Source: Hymenobacter plasmatis (GTDB lineage: Bacteria > Bacteroidota > Bacteroidia > Cytophagales > Hymenobacteraceae). Taken from it: a stretch of DNA of 34,448 nt. The stretch covers positions 1-34,448 of the forward strand of contig NZ_JAJFAW010000038.1 in NCBI RefSeq assembly GCF_020711255.1. The letters are read 5' to 3'. The notes beneath the pieces were generated by a model. That model had not been told where the DNA came from. It ran no database searches and saw only the letters and a list, made by a program, of their open reading frames with translations. The position numbers and the translations under genes were made by a program. Below, piece after piece: positions 1-7,600 of the stretch (positions are counted from its first letter, which is position 1; each line of letters opens with the position of its first letter).

Positions 1-73
1 TACCAATCGCCCAACCACTTCGAAACCCACCTTCAAACAACGTCCCATTTCTGTCCGGCTTAGCTAGACCACC

Positions 74-340
74 TCAGTAACTCGCTTTTCCCAGGTGCGA
101 GGCTTGCCCCGTTCCGGTCACCACAAGCCGCACGGTCCCCGTCGGGTCGCCTATGATGTTGGCAACGGGGTTTGCGCTAGTGACAAAATCGCCCTTGAAT
201 GGCACCGCGTGCTTGGGCGTGGCGTGGCCGTCGGCCGTGCCCGCCGTGGCCTGGAGGGGGGTTCCTTCGGTGGGGTCCATTTTCGTGCACGACCCTAGGG
301 AGAGGGCAACGAGTGGCAGAGCAATCAACAGCTTTTTCAT
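74..340 (-). CDS. Small putative lipoprotein, C-terminally truncated
   Basis: The product of 88 residues opens with a lipoprotein signal (MKKLLIALPLVALSLGSC), the lipobox cysteine being residue 18, so it is probably an outer-membrane or periplasmic lipoprotein. I chose the ATG directly before this signal; an in-frame ATG 12 codons upstream only adds a non-signal leader. The remainder (GTVRLVVTGTGQASHLGK) resembles the opening strand of small Bacteroidota secreted proteins that usually run on well beyond this point. Translation stops abruptly at 74-76, and the same frame stays open beyond the stop to the window edge. This suggests an early stop or an insertion. It lies 71 nt downstream of another minus-strand lipoprotein and is probably cotranscribed with it. 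Function unknown. Confidence 0.6.
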   Translation of the reverse strand: MKKLLIALPLVALSLGSCTKMDPTEGTPLQATAGTADGHATPKHAVPFKGDFVTSANPVANIIGDPTGTVRLVVTGTGQASHLGKASY

Positions 341-411
341 GGCATCAGGAGTTAAAGGGAAATGGAGGAAAGGCACAGGTGGGCGCCGCCGGCCTTGTAT
401 TACTTAACCAA

Positions 412-1197
412 TTAATTTTCAAAATCATACGTCGTGTTTTTCCCCTTGATGCCAATGGTATACTGGTCGATGTACCCGATAAAATGATTGCCAAAAATCG
501 GACCCCCTACTCCCATCCGAATGCCGCCGGGGCCGTTGGGCAGGTTTTGAATGGTGGCCGTGGGGTGCAGGGCGATGTAGGAGGCGAGCGTAATCAGCTT
601 GCCATTGTGGTCGGGGTCGCTCAGAATGGAGGCGGCGTCGCTGGTATTGTCTAAGATGAACCAGCCGCCGTGCAACGCGTCCCAGGTTTGCCAGGAATTC
701 GTCTTACTCACCCATTGGTCCAAGACACCCGGCACGAGAAACTTCCCGGTTTGGTAGTACGGCGTAAAGTTTACGATGTCATCGGGCTGGCCATCGCCGT
801 TGGTGTCCACGTGTAATACCAGGAACGGAATATCAACCGAGCTGTCTCTTCGTTCCACGTAAGTAGAGAACGTTAGCTTGGTGATGTCGGATAATAATGT
901 GCCCGCGTACTGCGTGTTCCGGAGCCGGGAGAACGAAAAAGTGTGGTTGTGGTTCGCCGCCGTTGCAAACCGAGCGCTGCCCTTGCCCAGTACGGGCGTG
1001 GCCGGTCCCGTCACCAGCTCCACGGTGGCCGGGGCCGTGCCCGTCACTTGCTTGGCCCACCCCTTCATGTCGGACGGGGTCACCACCACGATGGTGGTTG
1101 GTTCTTCGGGCACCACAGGGTCGGTGGAGTCCTTTTTACAGGCCGCGAGGAGCGTGCCGAGGCTTACGACCAGAGCGAGCAACAACGCGCTTCTCAT
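412..1197 (-). CDS. Putative lipoprotein, secreted beta-sandwich-like protein of unknown function
   Basis: The chosen start gives a classic lipoprotein signal (MRSALLLALVVSLGTLLAAC), lipobox LLAAC with the cysteine at residue 20, followed by an acidic/Pro linker. The remaining ~230 residues alternate short hydrophobic strands with Asn/Asp/Gly turns (for example VDTNGDGQPDDIVNFTPYY), which looks like a secreted beta-sandwich; the DTNGDGQPD stretch could bind calcium. An in-frame ATG 58 codons upstream (1371) would add an Arg/Pro/Ala-rich stretch ahead of the signal, which a lipoprotein would not have, so I reject that start. I do not recognise the family. A minus-strand lipoprotein follows 71 nt downstream. 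Gene call fairly sure, function unknown. Confidence 0.7.
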   Translation of the reverse strand: MRSALLLALVVSLGTLLAACKKDSTDPVVPEEPTTIVVVTPSDMKGWAKQVTGTAPATVELVTGPATPVLGKGSARFATAANHNHTFSFSRLRNTQYAGTLLSDITKLTFSTYVERRDSSVDIPFLVLHVDTNGDGQPDDIVNFTPYYQTGKFLVPGVLDQWVSKTNSWQTWDALHGGWFILDNTSDAASILSDPDHNGKLITLASYIALHPTATIQNLPNGPGGIRMGVGGPIFGNHFIGYIDQYTIGIKGKNTTYDFEN

Positions 1198-1392
1198 GCG
1201 CGGGGCTACTGCAGGGGCCGGGCGGGGCGGGGTGGCTCGCTCGGGGCGGATTTCTTCGCTTCGCCCTACGCGGCGGGCGGCGGGCGCGGCGGTCCTACTG
1301 GCCGCAAGAAAACGGGGGCGCGATTCCAAGGGAACCGCAGTGGCGGGGGGGATGGGGTCGGTGGTGGCCATTGCTTCATAAGGTTTAGGTTT

Positions 1393-1440
1393 GTTATTAA
1401 ATTTACAAGATTAACTATGAATTAACTAATTATTTATTAG
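1393..1440 (-). promoter_or_regulatory. AT-rich promoter-like stretch upstream of the lipoprotein pair
   Basis: A sharply AT-rich block separates GC-rich DNA on both sides. Read on the minus strand it holds TAAATTTA, one mismatch from the Bacteroidota -7 element TAnnTTTG, with TTAG about 20 nt upstream near the expected -33 TTG. Transcription from here would give the 1197-start lipoprotein a leader of about 190 nt. Composition is the main evidence; the element match is weak. Confidence 0.3.
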
Positions 1441-1582
1441 CTCCCCCGTGGCAAGCATTTTACTGTATAGCTTGATTCCGAATTGAAACAGGTCGATTCG
1501 GCTGAGCTTATCGGGCACTCACGCCATAACCAGCATTCGCCTTTTTGATGTGTACCCGCGGCACTTGCCGGTAGAATGAAGA

Positions 1583-1616
1583 AGGCCAGCTCCCGTTTTG
1601 GGAGCTGGCCTTTTTT
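1583..1616 (+). terminator. Orphan intrinsic terminator
   Basis: A 13-bp perfect stem (AAGGCCAGCTCCC paired with GGGAGCTGGCCTT) closes on a GTTT loop (1596-1599) and runs into six T residues on the plus strand. It is a textbook Rho-independent terminator, yet no plus-strand protein gene lies between it and the lipoprotein region. Confidence 0.75.
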
Positions 1617-1790
1617 GATGGTGCTGGGCTGATGGCTGCGACGGCTGCAAGCTTTCCGACTTCCTTAATTGAGGGCACCGGTTCGTGCGGGCCTTTTGGT
1701 CTTAGGACGCGGAACAGGTTGCGTTTTTAGATGCCATCATAAGAATAAGCAAAGCAGCAAAGGGCAAAAGGCTGCCAATTTAGATAGCAC

Positions 1791-1818
1791 CTGGTGGCCA
1801 AGCAACCTTGGCCACCAG
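1791..1818. repeat. Perfect 12-bp hairpin in the umuD upstream spacer
   Basis: CTGGTGGCCAAG, a CAAC loop, then CTTGGCCACCAG. The stem is perfect but no T-run follows directly, so a terminator role is doubtful; an RNA structure or protein site is equally possible. Confidence 0.4.
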
Positions 1819-1938
1819 ATTTACTACATCTTTCATCAACTTTAATACAGCTATGTTATCAAGACCTTACACGCATCATAGAAAAGTTTTTGCCTTGAGC
1901 GTCAGCACACATTGCCAATATTATTAGCTATGGCATAA

Positions 1939-1953
1939 ACTAATGAAATTAGT
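1939..1953. promoter_or_regulatory. Palindromic candidate operator upstream of umuD
   Basis: ACTAAT-GAA-ATTAGT is a perfect 6-bp inverted repeat with a 3-nt spacer, ending 39 nt before the umuD start. Just downstream, TTTATTTG (1959-1966) resembles the -7 TAnnTTTG element. Position and symmetry suit a repressor site such as an SOS operator, but I cannot match it to a known Bacteroidota LexA box. Confidence 0.4.
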
Positions 1954-1992
1954 AGTCGTTTATTTGGGGGTTCCATCTATCCTAATCTCCTT

Positions 1993-2460
1993 ATGCACGA
2001 CGTACTGCTAATTCCGGTGCTTGAAGCACCGATGACGGCCTACTTGCCGGTGTTCAGCTACCGGGTGCCGGCGGGCTTTCCCTCGCCGGCCACCGATGAG
2101 CTGGAAGGACTTTTCGACCTCAATAGCCTGCTTTTCCGGCATCCGGACGCTACGTATTTGGTGCGGGTCGCGGGGGAGTCGATGAGTGGGGCCGAGATTC
2201 ACGCGGGCGACCTGCTGGCGGTTGATAAACACCTGGAAGCCGACCATGGGCACATCGTGGTGGCGGTGGTGGAAGGCGACTGCACGGTGAAACGATTGGA
2301 GCGCCGGGGGGAATCGTGGTGGCTGGTACCGGCGAATCCAGCGTTTAAGCCCTACCAGATTCGGACGGGGGAGGAATTGCACATTTGGGGAGTGGTGACG
2401 CACGTGGTACATGAGCTGCTGCCGGGCAAGCTAACGGCGCTGCTGCACAGCCGCGACTAG
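1993..2460 (+). CDS. umuD: UmuD-type S24 peptidase, DNA polymerase V accessory subunit
   Basis: UmuD is cut after RecA activation to UmuD', which joins UmuC to form translesion polymerase V. The 155-residue product has the expected parts: a self-cleavage site within VPAGFPSP (Ala27-Gly28, matching the Cys-Gly site of E. coli UmuD), the nucleophile in GESMSG (Ser63), and the general base in TVKRLE (Lys100). The 37-residue Ser-Lys spacing equals that of E. coli UmuD (60/97). It has no N-terminal DNA-binding domain, so it is UmuD rather than LexA. A start at codon 14 (2032) is a possible alternative. umuC begins 2 nt after its stop codon, so translation is probably coupled. A palindrome upstream may place the pair under damage control. 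Confidence 0.93.
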   Translation: MHDVLLIPVLEAPMTAYLPVFSYRVPAGFPSPATDELEGLFDLNSLLFRHPDATYLVRVAGESMSGAEIHAGDLLAVDKHLEADHGHIVVAVVEGDCTVKRLERRGESWWLVPANPAFKPYQIRTGEELHIWGVVTHVVHELLPGKLTALLHSRD

Positions 2461-2462
2461 GA

Positions 2463-3791
2463 ATGTTCGGCCTGGTAGATTGCAACAACTTCTATGTGAG
2501 TTGTGAGCGGGTGTTTCAGCCCCGGTTGGAAGGGCGGCCGGTGGTGGTTTTGAGTAACAACGACGGTTGTATTATTTCAAGGTCGGCGGAGGCAAAGGCG
2601 TTGGGCCTTAAAATGGGCGAGCCGTATTTTCAGGTGAAGGAGCAGTTGAAGCGCGAGCAGGTCCAGGTGTTCAGCTCGAACTACACGCTGTACGGGGATA
2701 TGTCGCGGCGCGTGATGCATTACCTGGGAGCGACGGTGCCGGGCGTGGAAATCTATTCCATTGATGAGGCCTTTCTGGATTTGGGCGGCCTGGAGCAGCA
2801 TTTAACGCCGTACCTGGGCAACCTGACCGACCTGGCGCAACGGCTGCGGGTGGGCGTGAAAGCGCGCTCGGGCATCCCGGTGTGTGTGGGCGTGGCCCCG
2901 ACCAAGACGCTGGCCAAGCTGGCGAACCGGCTGGCGAAGAAAGATGCCGGCCTGGGCGGGGTGTTGTACCTGGATACGGCGCAGCGGCGAACGTGGGCGC
3001 TGGGGCAGGTGCCGGTGGGCGACGTGTGGGGCGTGGGGCGGCAGTACGCGCACAAGCTGACGGCGGCGGGCATCGACTCGGCCGCCGACTTGGCCCGCGT
3101 GTCGGAGGCCTGGGCGCGAAAGTTCCTGGGCGGGGTCGTGGGGGCGCGGTTGGTGCGCGAGCTGCAGGGCTACCCCTGCTCCGGGCTGGCTCCGAGCGAG
3201 GACGGGACGCTGCGCCGGCAAAGCATCAGCTGCTCGCGCACATTCGGCCGGCCGTTGCGGGAGCGGGCGTCGGTGCTGGGGGCGCTGTCGGCGTTCGTGG
3301 CGCGGGCGGCGGAAAAGCTGCGGCGGCAGGGTGACTTAGCGCACGTTCTCACGGTGTTTATCAGCAAAAGCCGGTTTGGGCCGGATGAGGGCAGGCATTC
3401 GCGCTCGGCGGTGCTGACGCTGCCCGTGCCCACCAGCGACACGCGGGAGCTGACCGCGCGGGCCGCGCAGCTGCTGGGCCGGCTGTGGGAGCCGGGGGCG
3501 GTGTATGTGAAAGCAGGCGTGGTGATGGCCGGGCTGGAAGCGCCGGACTGCCAGCAGCTGGGGCTTTTCGGGGAGGCTGCGCCATTAGTGGCGGGGGCTG
3601 CGGTGGAGGGCCGAAGCGCGCAGATGATGGCGGCGCTGGATGGCCTTAATGCGCGTTTCGGGCGCGGGACCGTGCAGCTGGCAGCGGCGCTGGGGCCGAA
3701 AGGTGGCGGGCCGGTACCCTGGAAGGGGCAAGCGGCCTGGCGCACACCAGCCTACACGACGCGGCTGGAGGACCTGATGATGGTTAACTAA
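2463..3791 (+). CDS. umuC: UmuC, Y-family DNA polymerase (Pol V catalytic subunit)
   Basis: The 442-residue product starts MFGLVDCNNFYVSCERVF, the Y-family palm with metal-binding Asp6, and carries the second catalytic motif SIDEAFLDL with Asp101-Glu102, the same positions as in E. coli UmuC. A thumb with helix-hairpin-helix follows (VPVGDVWGVGRQYAHKL, about residues 185-200), then the little-finger domain and a C-terminal DUF4113-type tail (RFGRGTVQLAAALGPK). Length is normal for UmuC (~420-440). It sits 2 nt behind umuD. The complex inserts nucleotides opposite damaged bases on stalled forks, at the cost of mutation. The frame is intact, with all acidic residues visible. Confidence 0.95.
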   Translation: MFGLVDCNNFYVSCERVFQPRLEGRPVVVLSNNDGCIISRSAEAKALGLKMGEPYFQVKEQLKREQVQVFSSNYTLYGDMSRRVMHYLGATVPGVEIYSIDEAFLDLGGLEQHLTPYLGNLTDLAQRLRVGVKARSGIPVCVGVAPTKTLAKLANRLAKKDAGLGGVLYLDTAQRRTWALGQVPVGDVWGVGRQYAHKLTAAGIDSAADLARVSEAWARKFLGGVVGARLVRELQGYPCSGLAPSEDGTLRRQSISCSRTFGRPLRERASVLGALSAFVARAAEKLRRQGDLAHVLTVFISKSRFGPDEGRHSRSAVLTLPVPTSDTRELTARAAQLLGRLWEPGAVYVKAGVVMAGLEAPDCQQLGLFGEAAPLVAGAAVEGRSAQMMAALDGLNARFGRGTVQLAAALGPKGGGPVPWKGQAAWRTPAYTTRLEDLMMVN

Positions 3792-3849
3792 TTTTTCCGG
3801 GCTGGCAGTTGGCTGGCCTTTTCCTTCTACCCTTTTTTCTTTCTTTGAT

Positions 3850-4131
3850 ATGCCCCATTTTATCCCGGATGCAGAATCCATCACCGAGTATTGCGGCGCC
3901 TATGAGCAGCGCGGGTGCAAGTTTGAAGTAGTGCTGTCGCCCCAAATGGGCGGGTATGGGCTGCGAATGGAGCTTGGAGTCAATAGTGAAGTGTTGCCGA
4001 TGTTTCCGCTGCCGGCATCGGAAATGGACAGTCCGGAAGCAGCGGCGCGGTGGATGGCCAACCTGCGCGACCATCACCTGAGCCGGTTTTCGTTTTTGCT
4101 GGAGAAAGATGGTGGGCAAGCTGTAGCCTGA
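3850..4131 (+). CDS. Conserved-looking small protein of unknown function behind umuDC
   Basis: The 93-residue product has no signal peptide or membrane segment and looks like a small cytoplasmic protein (MPHFIPDAESITEYCGAYEQ, then FEVVLSPQMGGYG), with a probable helix in SPEAAARWMANLRDHH. I do not recognise the family. It begins 58 nt after umuC on the same strand, with no terminator between them and a strong hairpin after it (4324-4397), so it may be the third gene of a damage-inducible operon. Codon use is less GC-rich than in umuC. A minus-strand reading of the DNA after it gives no credible protein. Confidence 0.6.
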   Translation: MPHFIPDAESITEYCGAYEQRGCKFEVVLSPQMGGYGLRMELGVNSEVLPMFPLPASEMDSPEAAARWMANLRDHHLSRFSFLLEKDGGQAVA

Positions 4132-4323
4132 GGGCAAGCCTTATTTTCTCTCGGCCCCTGACGCCGCGGCCCAAAAGCGTTTACCGAACTTATCATCTTC
4201 ACGCATTCCGTAAACGGGTATTCGTAGACGAGTTTCTTTAGCTTGACCAAGCTGGTGATGGCTCGCTGACACCGGGTGCGCGTCTGCTGGTAACTTTTTA
4301 GAAACAGGAAGATGTGGCACTTG

Positions 4324-4397
4324 CCGCCGTTGGGCACACAATAAAACACCCTCGCTGTTGGCACGGCGAGGGTGTTTTATTGTGTGCCCAACGGCGG
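4324..4397. terminator. Bidirectional terminator within a 32-bp perfect inverted repeat
   Basis: Arms 4324-4355 and 4366-4397 are exact reverse complements (32 bp) around a 10-nt loop. The inner half (ACACCCTCGC / GCGAGGGTGTTTTATT) is a normal intrinsic terminator in both directions, serving the umuDC operon (plus) and the PID-CTERM gene (minus). The outer 18 bp (GCACACAAT side) extend the symmetry far beyond what termination needs. Confidence 0.8.
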
Positions 4398-4402
4398 GGC
4401 GG

Positions 4403-4597
4403 TTAGCGCGGGCGGCGCTGGCGCAAGCGGCGCACGGCGTAGCCGATTCCGCCGGCCAGCAGCAGCGAAGCGCCCCCGTCGAGGGGCACGGCCGTTGGGT
4501 CGGGGACCTTGTCCGGGGCGGGGCCGCCCGAACCGGGCTGGGCCTGCGCTCCGAAAGCCAGCAGCAGGGCCGAAGCGAGGAAAAGATTTTTAAGCAT
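4403..4597 (-). CDS. Small PID-CTERM-type exported protein
   Basis: The 64-residue product has a signal peptide (MLKNLFLASALLLAFGAQAQ, cut near residue 20), a Pro/Gly/Asp-rich spacer, and a C-terminal tripartite signal: VPLDGGASLLLAGGIGYAV then Arg-rich RRLRQRRPR. This P-(I/L)-D-G-G-A-S plus hydrophobic plus basic tail matches the Bacteroidota PID-CTERM sorting signal as I know it. Such proteins are mostly sorting signal, and their processing enzyme and function are unclear. It lies just downstream of the giant adhesin gene but behind its own terminator, with promoter-like AT-rich DNA upstream (4598-4630). The stop codon almost touches the long inverted repeat. Confidence 0.75.
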   Translation of the reverse strand: MLKNLFLASALLLAFGAQAQPGSGGPAPDKVPDPTAVPLDGGASLLLAGGIGYAVRRLRQRRPR

Positions 4598-4644
4598 GAG
4601 ATTCTAGATATTCTAATAAAAGACGAAAAATGACAGCGCCGGTT

Positions 4645-4673
4645 GGGGCCGCCCGTGTGGCACGGGCGGCCCC
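4645..4673 (-). terminator. GC-rich hairpin after the adhesin gene
   Basis: A 13-bp perfect stem (GGGGCCGCCCGTG / CACGGGCGGCCCC) with a 3-nt loop begins 12 nt past the minus-strand stop codon of the adhesin. T-rich DNA follows only after about 13 nt on the minus strand, so termination is likely but not classic. Confidence 0.55.
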
Positions 4674-4685
4674 CACACGGCCGGC

Positions 4686-7600
4686 TTACTCCACCACGAG
4701 CTTCTTCACCACCACGCCGGCCGTCGTGGCCAGGTGCAGGGTGTAGAGGCCCGTGGCCAGGTTGGCCAGGTCGAGGCGGTGGGCGGCCGCGCCCTGGGCG
4801 GGCAGCGACTGGGTGCGCACCGTGCGGCCCAGGGCGTCCACCAGCTCGGCGGCCACGGCCACGCGGCCCAACGCGGCCGGCAGCTCTACGAAGACCGTGG
4901 TAGTGGCCGGGTTGGGGTACACGCCCACCTGGGCCGCCAGCTTGGCCGAAGCCACGCCCAGCACCCGGGCGCCAAACACCAGCTCGAAGCGCGGGGTGGT
5001 GTTGGCCGCGTTCATGGTGAAGGTGTAGTCGGGGTGCAGGCTCAGGTCGGTGAGCGTGCCCAGCTGCAAGTCGCGCAAGAAGGGCTGCTCGCCGGTGCCG
5101 AAATTGAGCACCTGCGCCGCGTGCAGCGTGTAGGTACCCGTCACAGGCAGGCCAATAAACAGCGGCACCGTCACCGAAGCCGTCGAGGTCAGCGGCAAGC
5201 CATTGATGGCCAGCTGGTCGTTGCCAGCCCAGGCGGCTAGGTTCAGGCCGGTGGAGTTGGGCAGCTTCACGGCGTCAAACTCAGGGTCAACCCCGACCGT
5301 GGCACCGTTTTCGAAGTACACGTACAGGGGGTCGGCCTGGGTGGCGCCTTGCAGGTCCAGCTGCACCAGCGGGCGGTTGGCAGTGCCGCGCTGATACACC
5401 GGGTTCTGGTAGCTCGTTACCCGGTGCGAGTTGCGCAGGCTAAGCGTGCCGCTGGTCTGGCCAGTGGATACCCGGGCGAAGAAGCCCTGGCCCTGGGCCA
5501 GGATGGGGTCGCCGCCCACGCCGTTCACGTAAGCGCGGTAGCTGCCGTTGTACTGGCTGTTGCTGGCCCAGATGTAGATAGCTTGGTCGAGGCCGATGCG
5601 GTCGAAGGGGGCTACCAGCGAGTAGTCCAGCGGGCTCGGGAAGGGGTTACCCAGCAGTTGCCAGCCAGCATCCGGTGCGAACGTCGTAGTGCGGGACAGC
5701 GATTGCGTCACGCTGCCGTTGTTCTGCGGGCCGGTCACGGCCAGGGTCTGGCCGGCGGTCAGGTTCACGGTGTAGCCTTTACCTACGGTCAGCGGGTCGG
5801 TCAGCGCGCTGGGCGACTTCCAGCCCTTGTCGAAGGGTGCCAGGCTGTTGGTGGACGTGGCCAGGCGGGCCTGGTCGTAGTAGTACACCGTGGGGAAGGG
5901 CTGCACGCTATTGGGCGTAGCCGACGTGTTGTAGTTCGGGTTCACCACGGGCGTGAAGCTGGCCGTGGTTAGGCTGGCGACGGTTGCGTTGCTCACCGGG
6001 GCCGAGTAGTGGCGGTAGCCTAGGCCCGGGTTGGTAGCGGGCGAGATGTATCGCTGGAACGTGGCGTTGCCGGTGATGACACCACTGTTGTTCACCACCA
6101 GAGCGGTGTTCGCGGCGTTCGACTCCAGCGTGAACGAGTTGCCGTTGGTGGTGAAGTTGCCGTTGAGCGTGAGCAGGAGTTGTACCGAGGTGCTGGCCGA
6201 GGTGCTCGACTGCGCCCCGCTGGCCCCCACCGTCAGGTTAAAGAAGCGGGTATTGCTGCTGCCCAGAATGCTGCTCAACGCCGTGCTGCCCAGGTCAACC
6301 GTGCCGCCCCTGAGCGCAAAGGTGCCGTTGTTGGTCAGGTTGCCTGCCAGCATGAGCGTGCCGCCGGTCTGAGTTAGCGTCGCGCCGCTGTTGAGCGACA
6401 GGTTGAGCACTTGGGCTAAGGCGGTCGTGATGGCCGGAAAGCGGCCCCCGCTGGGCGCGGTGGGAATGGTGGCGCTGATGGTGGCCGTGGGCACAGTATT
6501 GGGCGTCCAGTTGCCGGCCGTGAACCAGTCGGTGCTCACGTTGCCCGTCCACGTTACGCTGGTCACCGCTGCGGGCGCGATGGTCAGCGAGTAGGTGCGC
6601 GAGCCGTTGTAGGGGCCCGGGGCCGCCGAGTTATCGGTCGCCGTCGCGGTGAAGGTGAAGGTACCGCCGCCCGCCGTGGGCGTGCCCGAAAGGGTGCCCG
6701 CCGACGAGAGCGTCAGGCCCGCGGGCAGGGCGCCGGCCGTGACGGCGAAGGAGTAAGGAGCCGTGCCGCCCGAGGCCGTCAGCGTTTGGCTGTAGGCCAC
6801 GCCCGTCGTGCCGTTGGGCAGCGTGGCCGGGGCCACCGTGATGGTGGGCGCCACAAAGGTGAGCGAGTAAGGGGCCGCGGCGCCCGTGTTCTGGTTGCCG
6901 GCGGCGTCCTGGGCCACGTTGGCCGGTACGTTCACCGTCGTGGCCGTGCCGACCGTGGTCGGCGTCACGGTGAAGGTATAAATCGTGCCCGAAGCGGCGG
7001 TGAAACCCGAAATCGTGCCGTTGGTCACGGTGATGTCCCCGGCCACAAAGCCGGTCACGTTTTCCGAGAAAGTTACCGCGAAGGGAATCGGCGTGGTCGT
7101 CGTGTTGTTACCCGAAGCCCCGGCAGTGCTGCTGATGGCCACCGTGGGCTGCACCGTGTCCACGGTGAAGGTGTTCGTGGCCGAGTTGGCGCTCACGGCC
7201 GAGCCGCTGGCCTGGGCCGTGGCGTAGACCGGGTGGCTGCCCTGGGCCAGGGCCGTGGGCTGGGCCAGCGTGAAGTTGCCCGTGCCGTCGGCCGTCGTCG
7301 TGCCGATGGCCGTGCCGTCGACGTACACGGTCACCGTGCTGCCGGCCATGGCCGCGCCCGTATAGGTGGGCGTGGTGGTGGTAACGTAGGTGCCGTTGCC
7401 CGGCGCCGTCACGGCTGGGGCCGCCGTGGGCTGAACGACGTTGATAGTGCGCGACTGCGCGTTAGAAGTGGTGGTGCCGTCGGACACGACGAACGTGACC
7501 AGGCGGGCGCCGACAGTGGCGTTCACGCCCGCGGAATTCGAGTACCGTATGGAGCGCAGGCCCACCTGGTAGGCGGCCAGCGAAGCCGTACCCGACATGG

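Larger units (their letters stand above)
1198..1992. other. Gap without a supported protein gene
   Basis: From 1198 to about 1380 lies a GC-rich leader of the minus-strand lipoprotein. From 1380 on the DNA is AT-rich. It contains a strong intrinsic terminator (1583-1616) with no plus-strand gene before it, a second perfect hairpin (12-bp arms 1791-1802 and 1807-1818), and a palindrome close to the umuD start. No open frame has convincing composition or a homologous-looking product. A small RNA ending at the terminator is possible but unproven. Confidence 0.5.

Noticed and set aside
4074..4364. Minus-strand 96-residue frame (and a 66-residue one) between the umuDC operon and the PID-CTERM gene
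   Set aside because: They begin inside the long inverted repeat, overlap the 93-residue plus-strand gene, and have no recognisable motif or promoter.
4324..4397. Integron attC site, because GTTGGGC and GCCCAAC fit core-site consensus
   Set aside because: In attC the RYYYAAC box is on the left and GTTRRRY on the right; here the order is reversed on both strands, the arms are fully symmetrical, and no integrase or cassettes are present.
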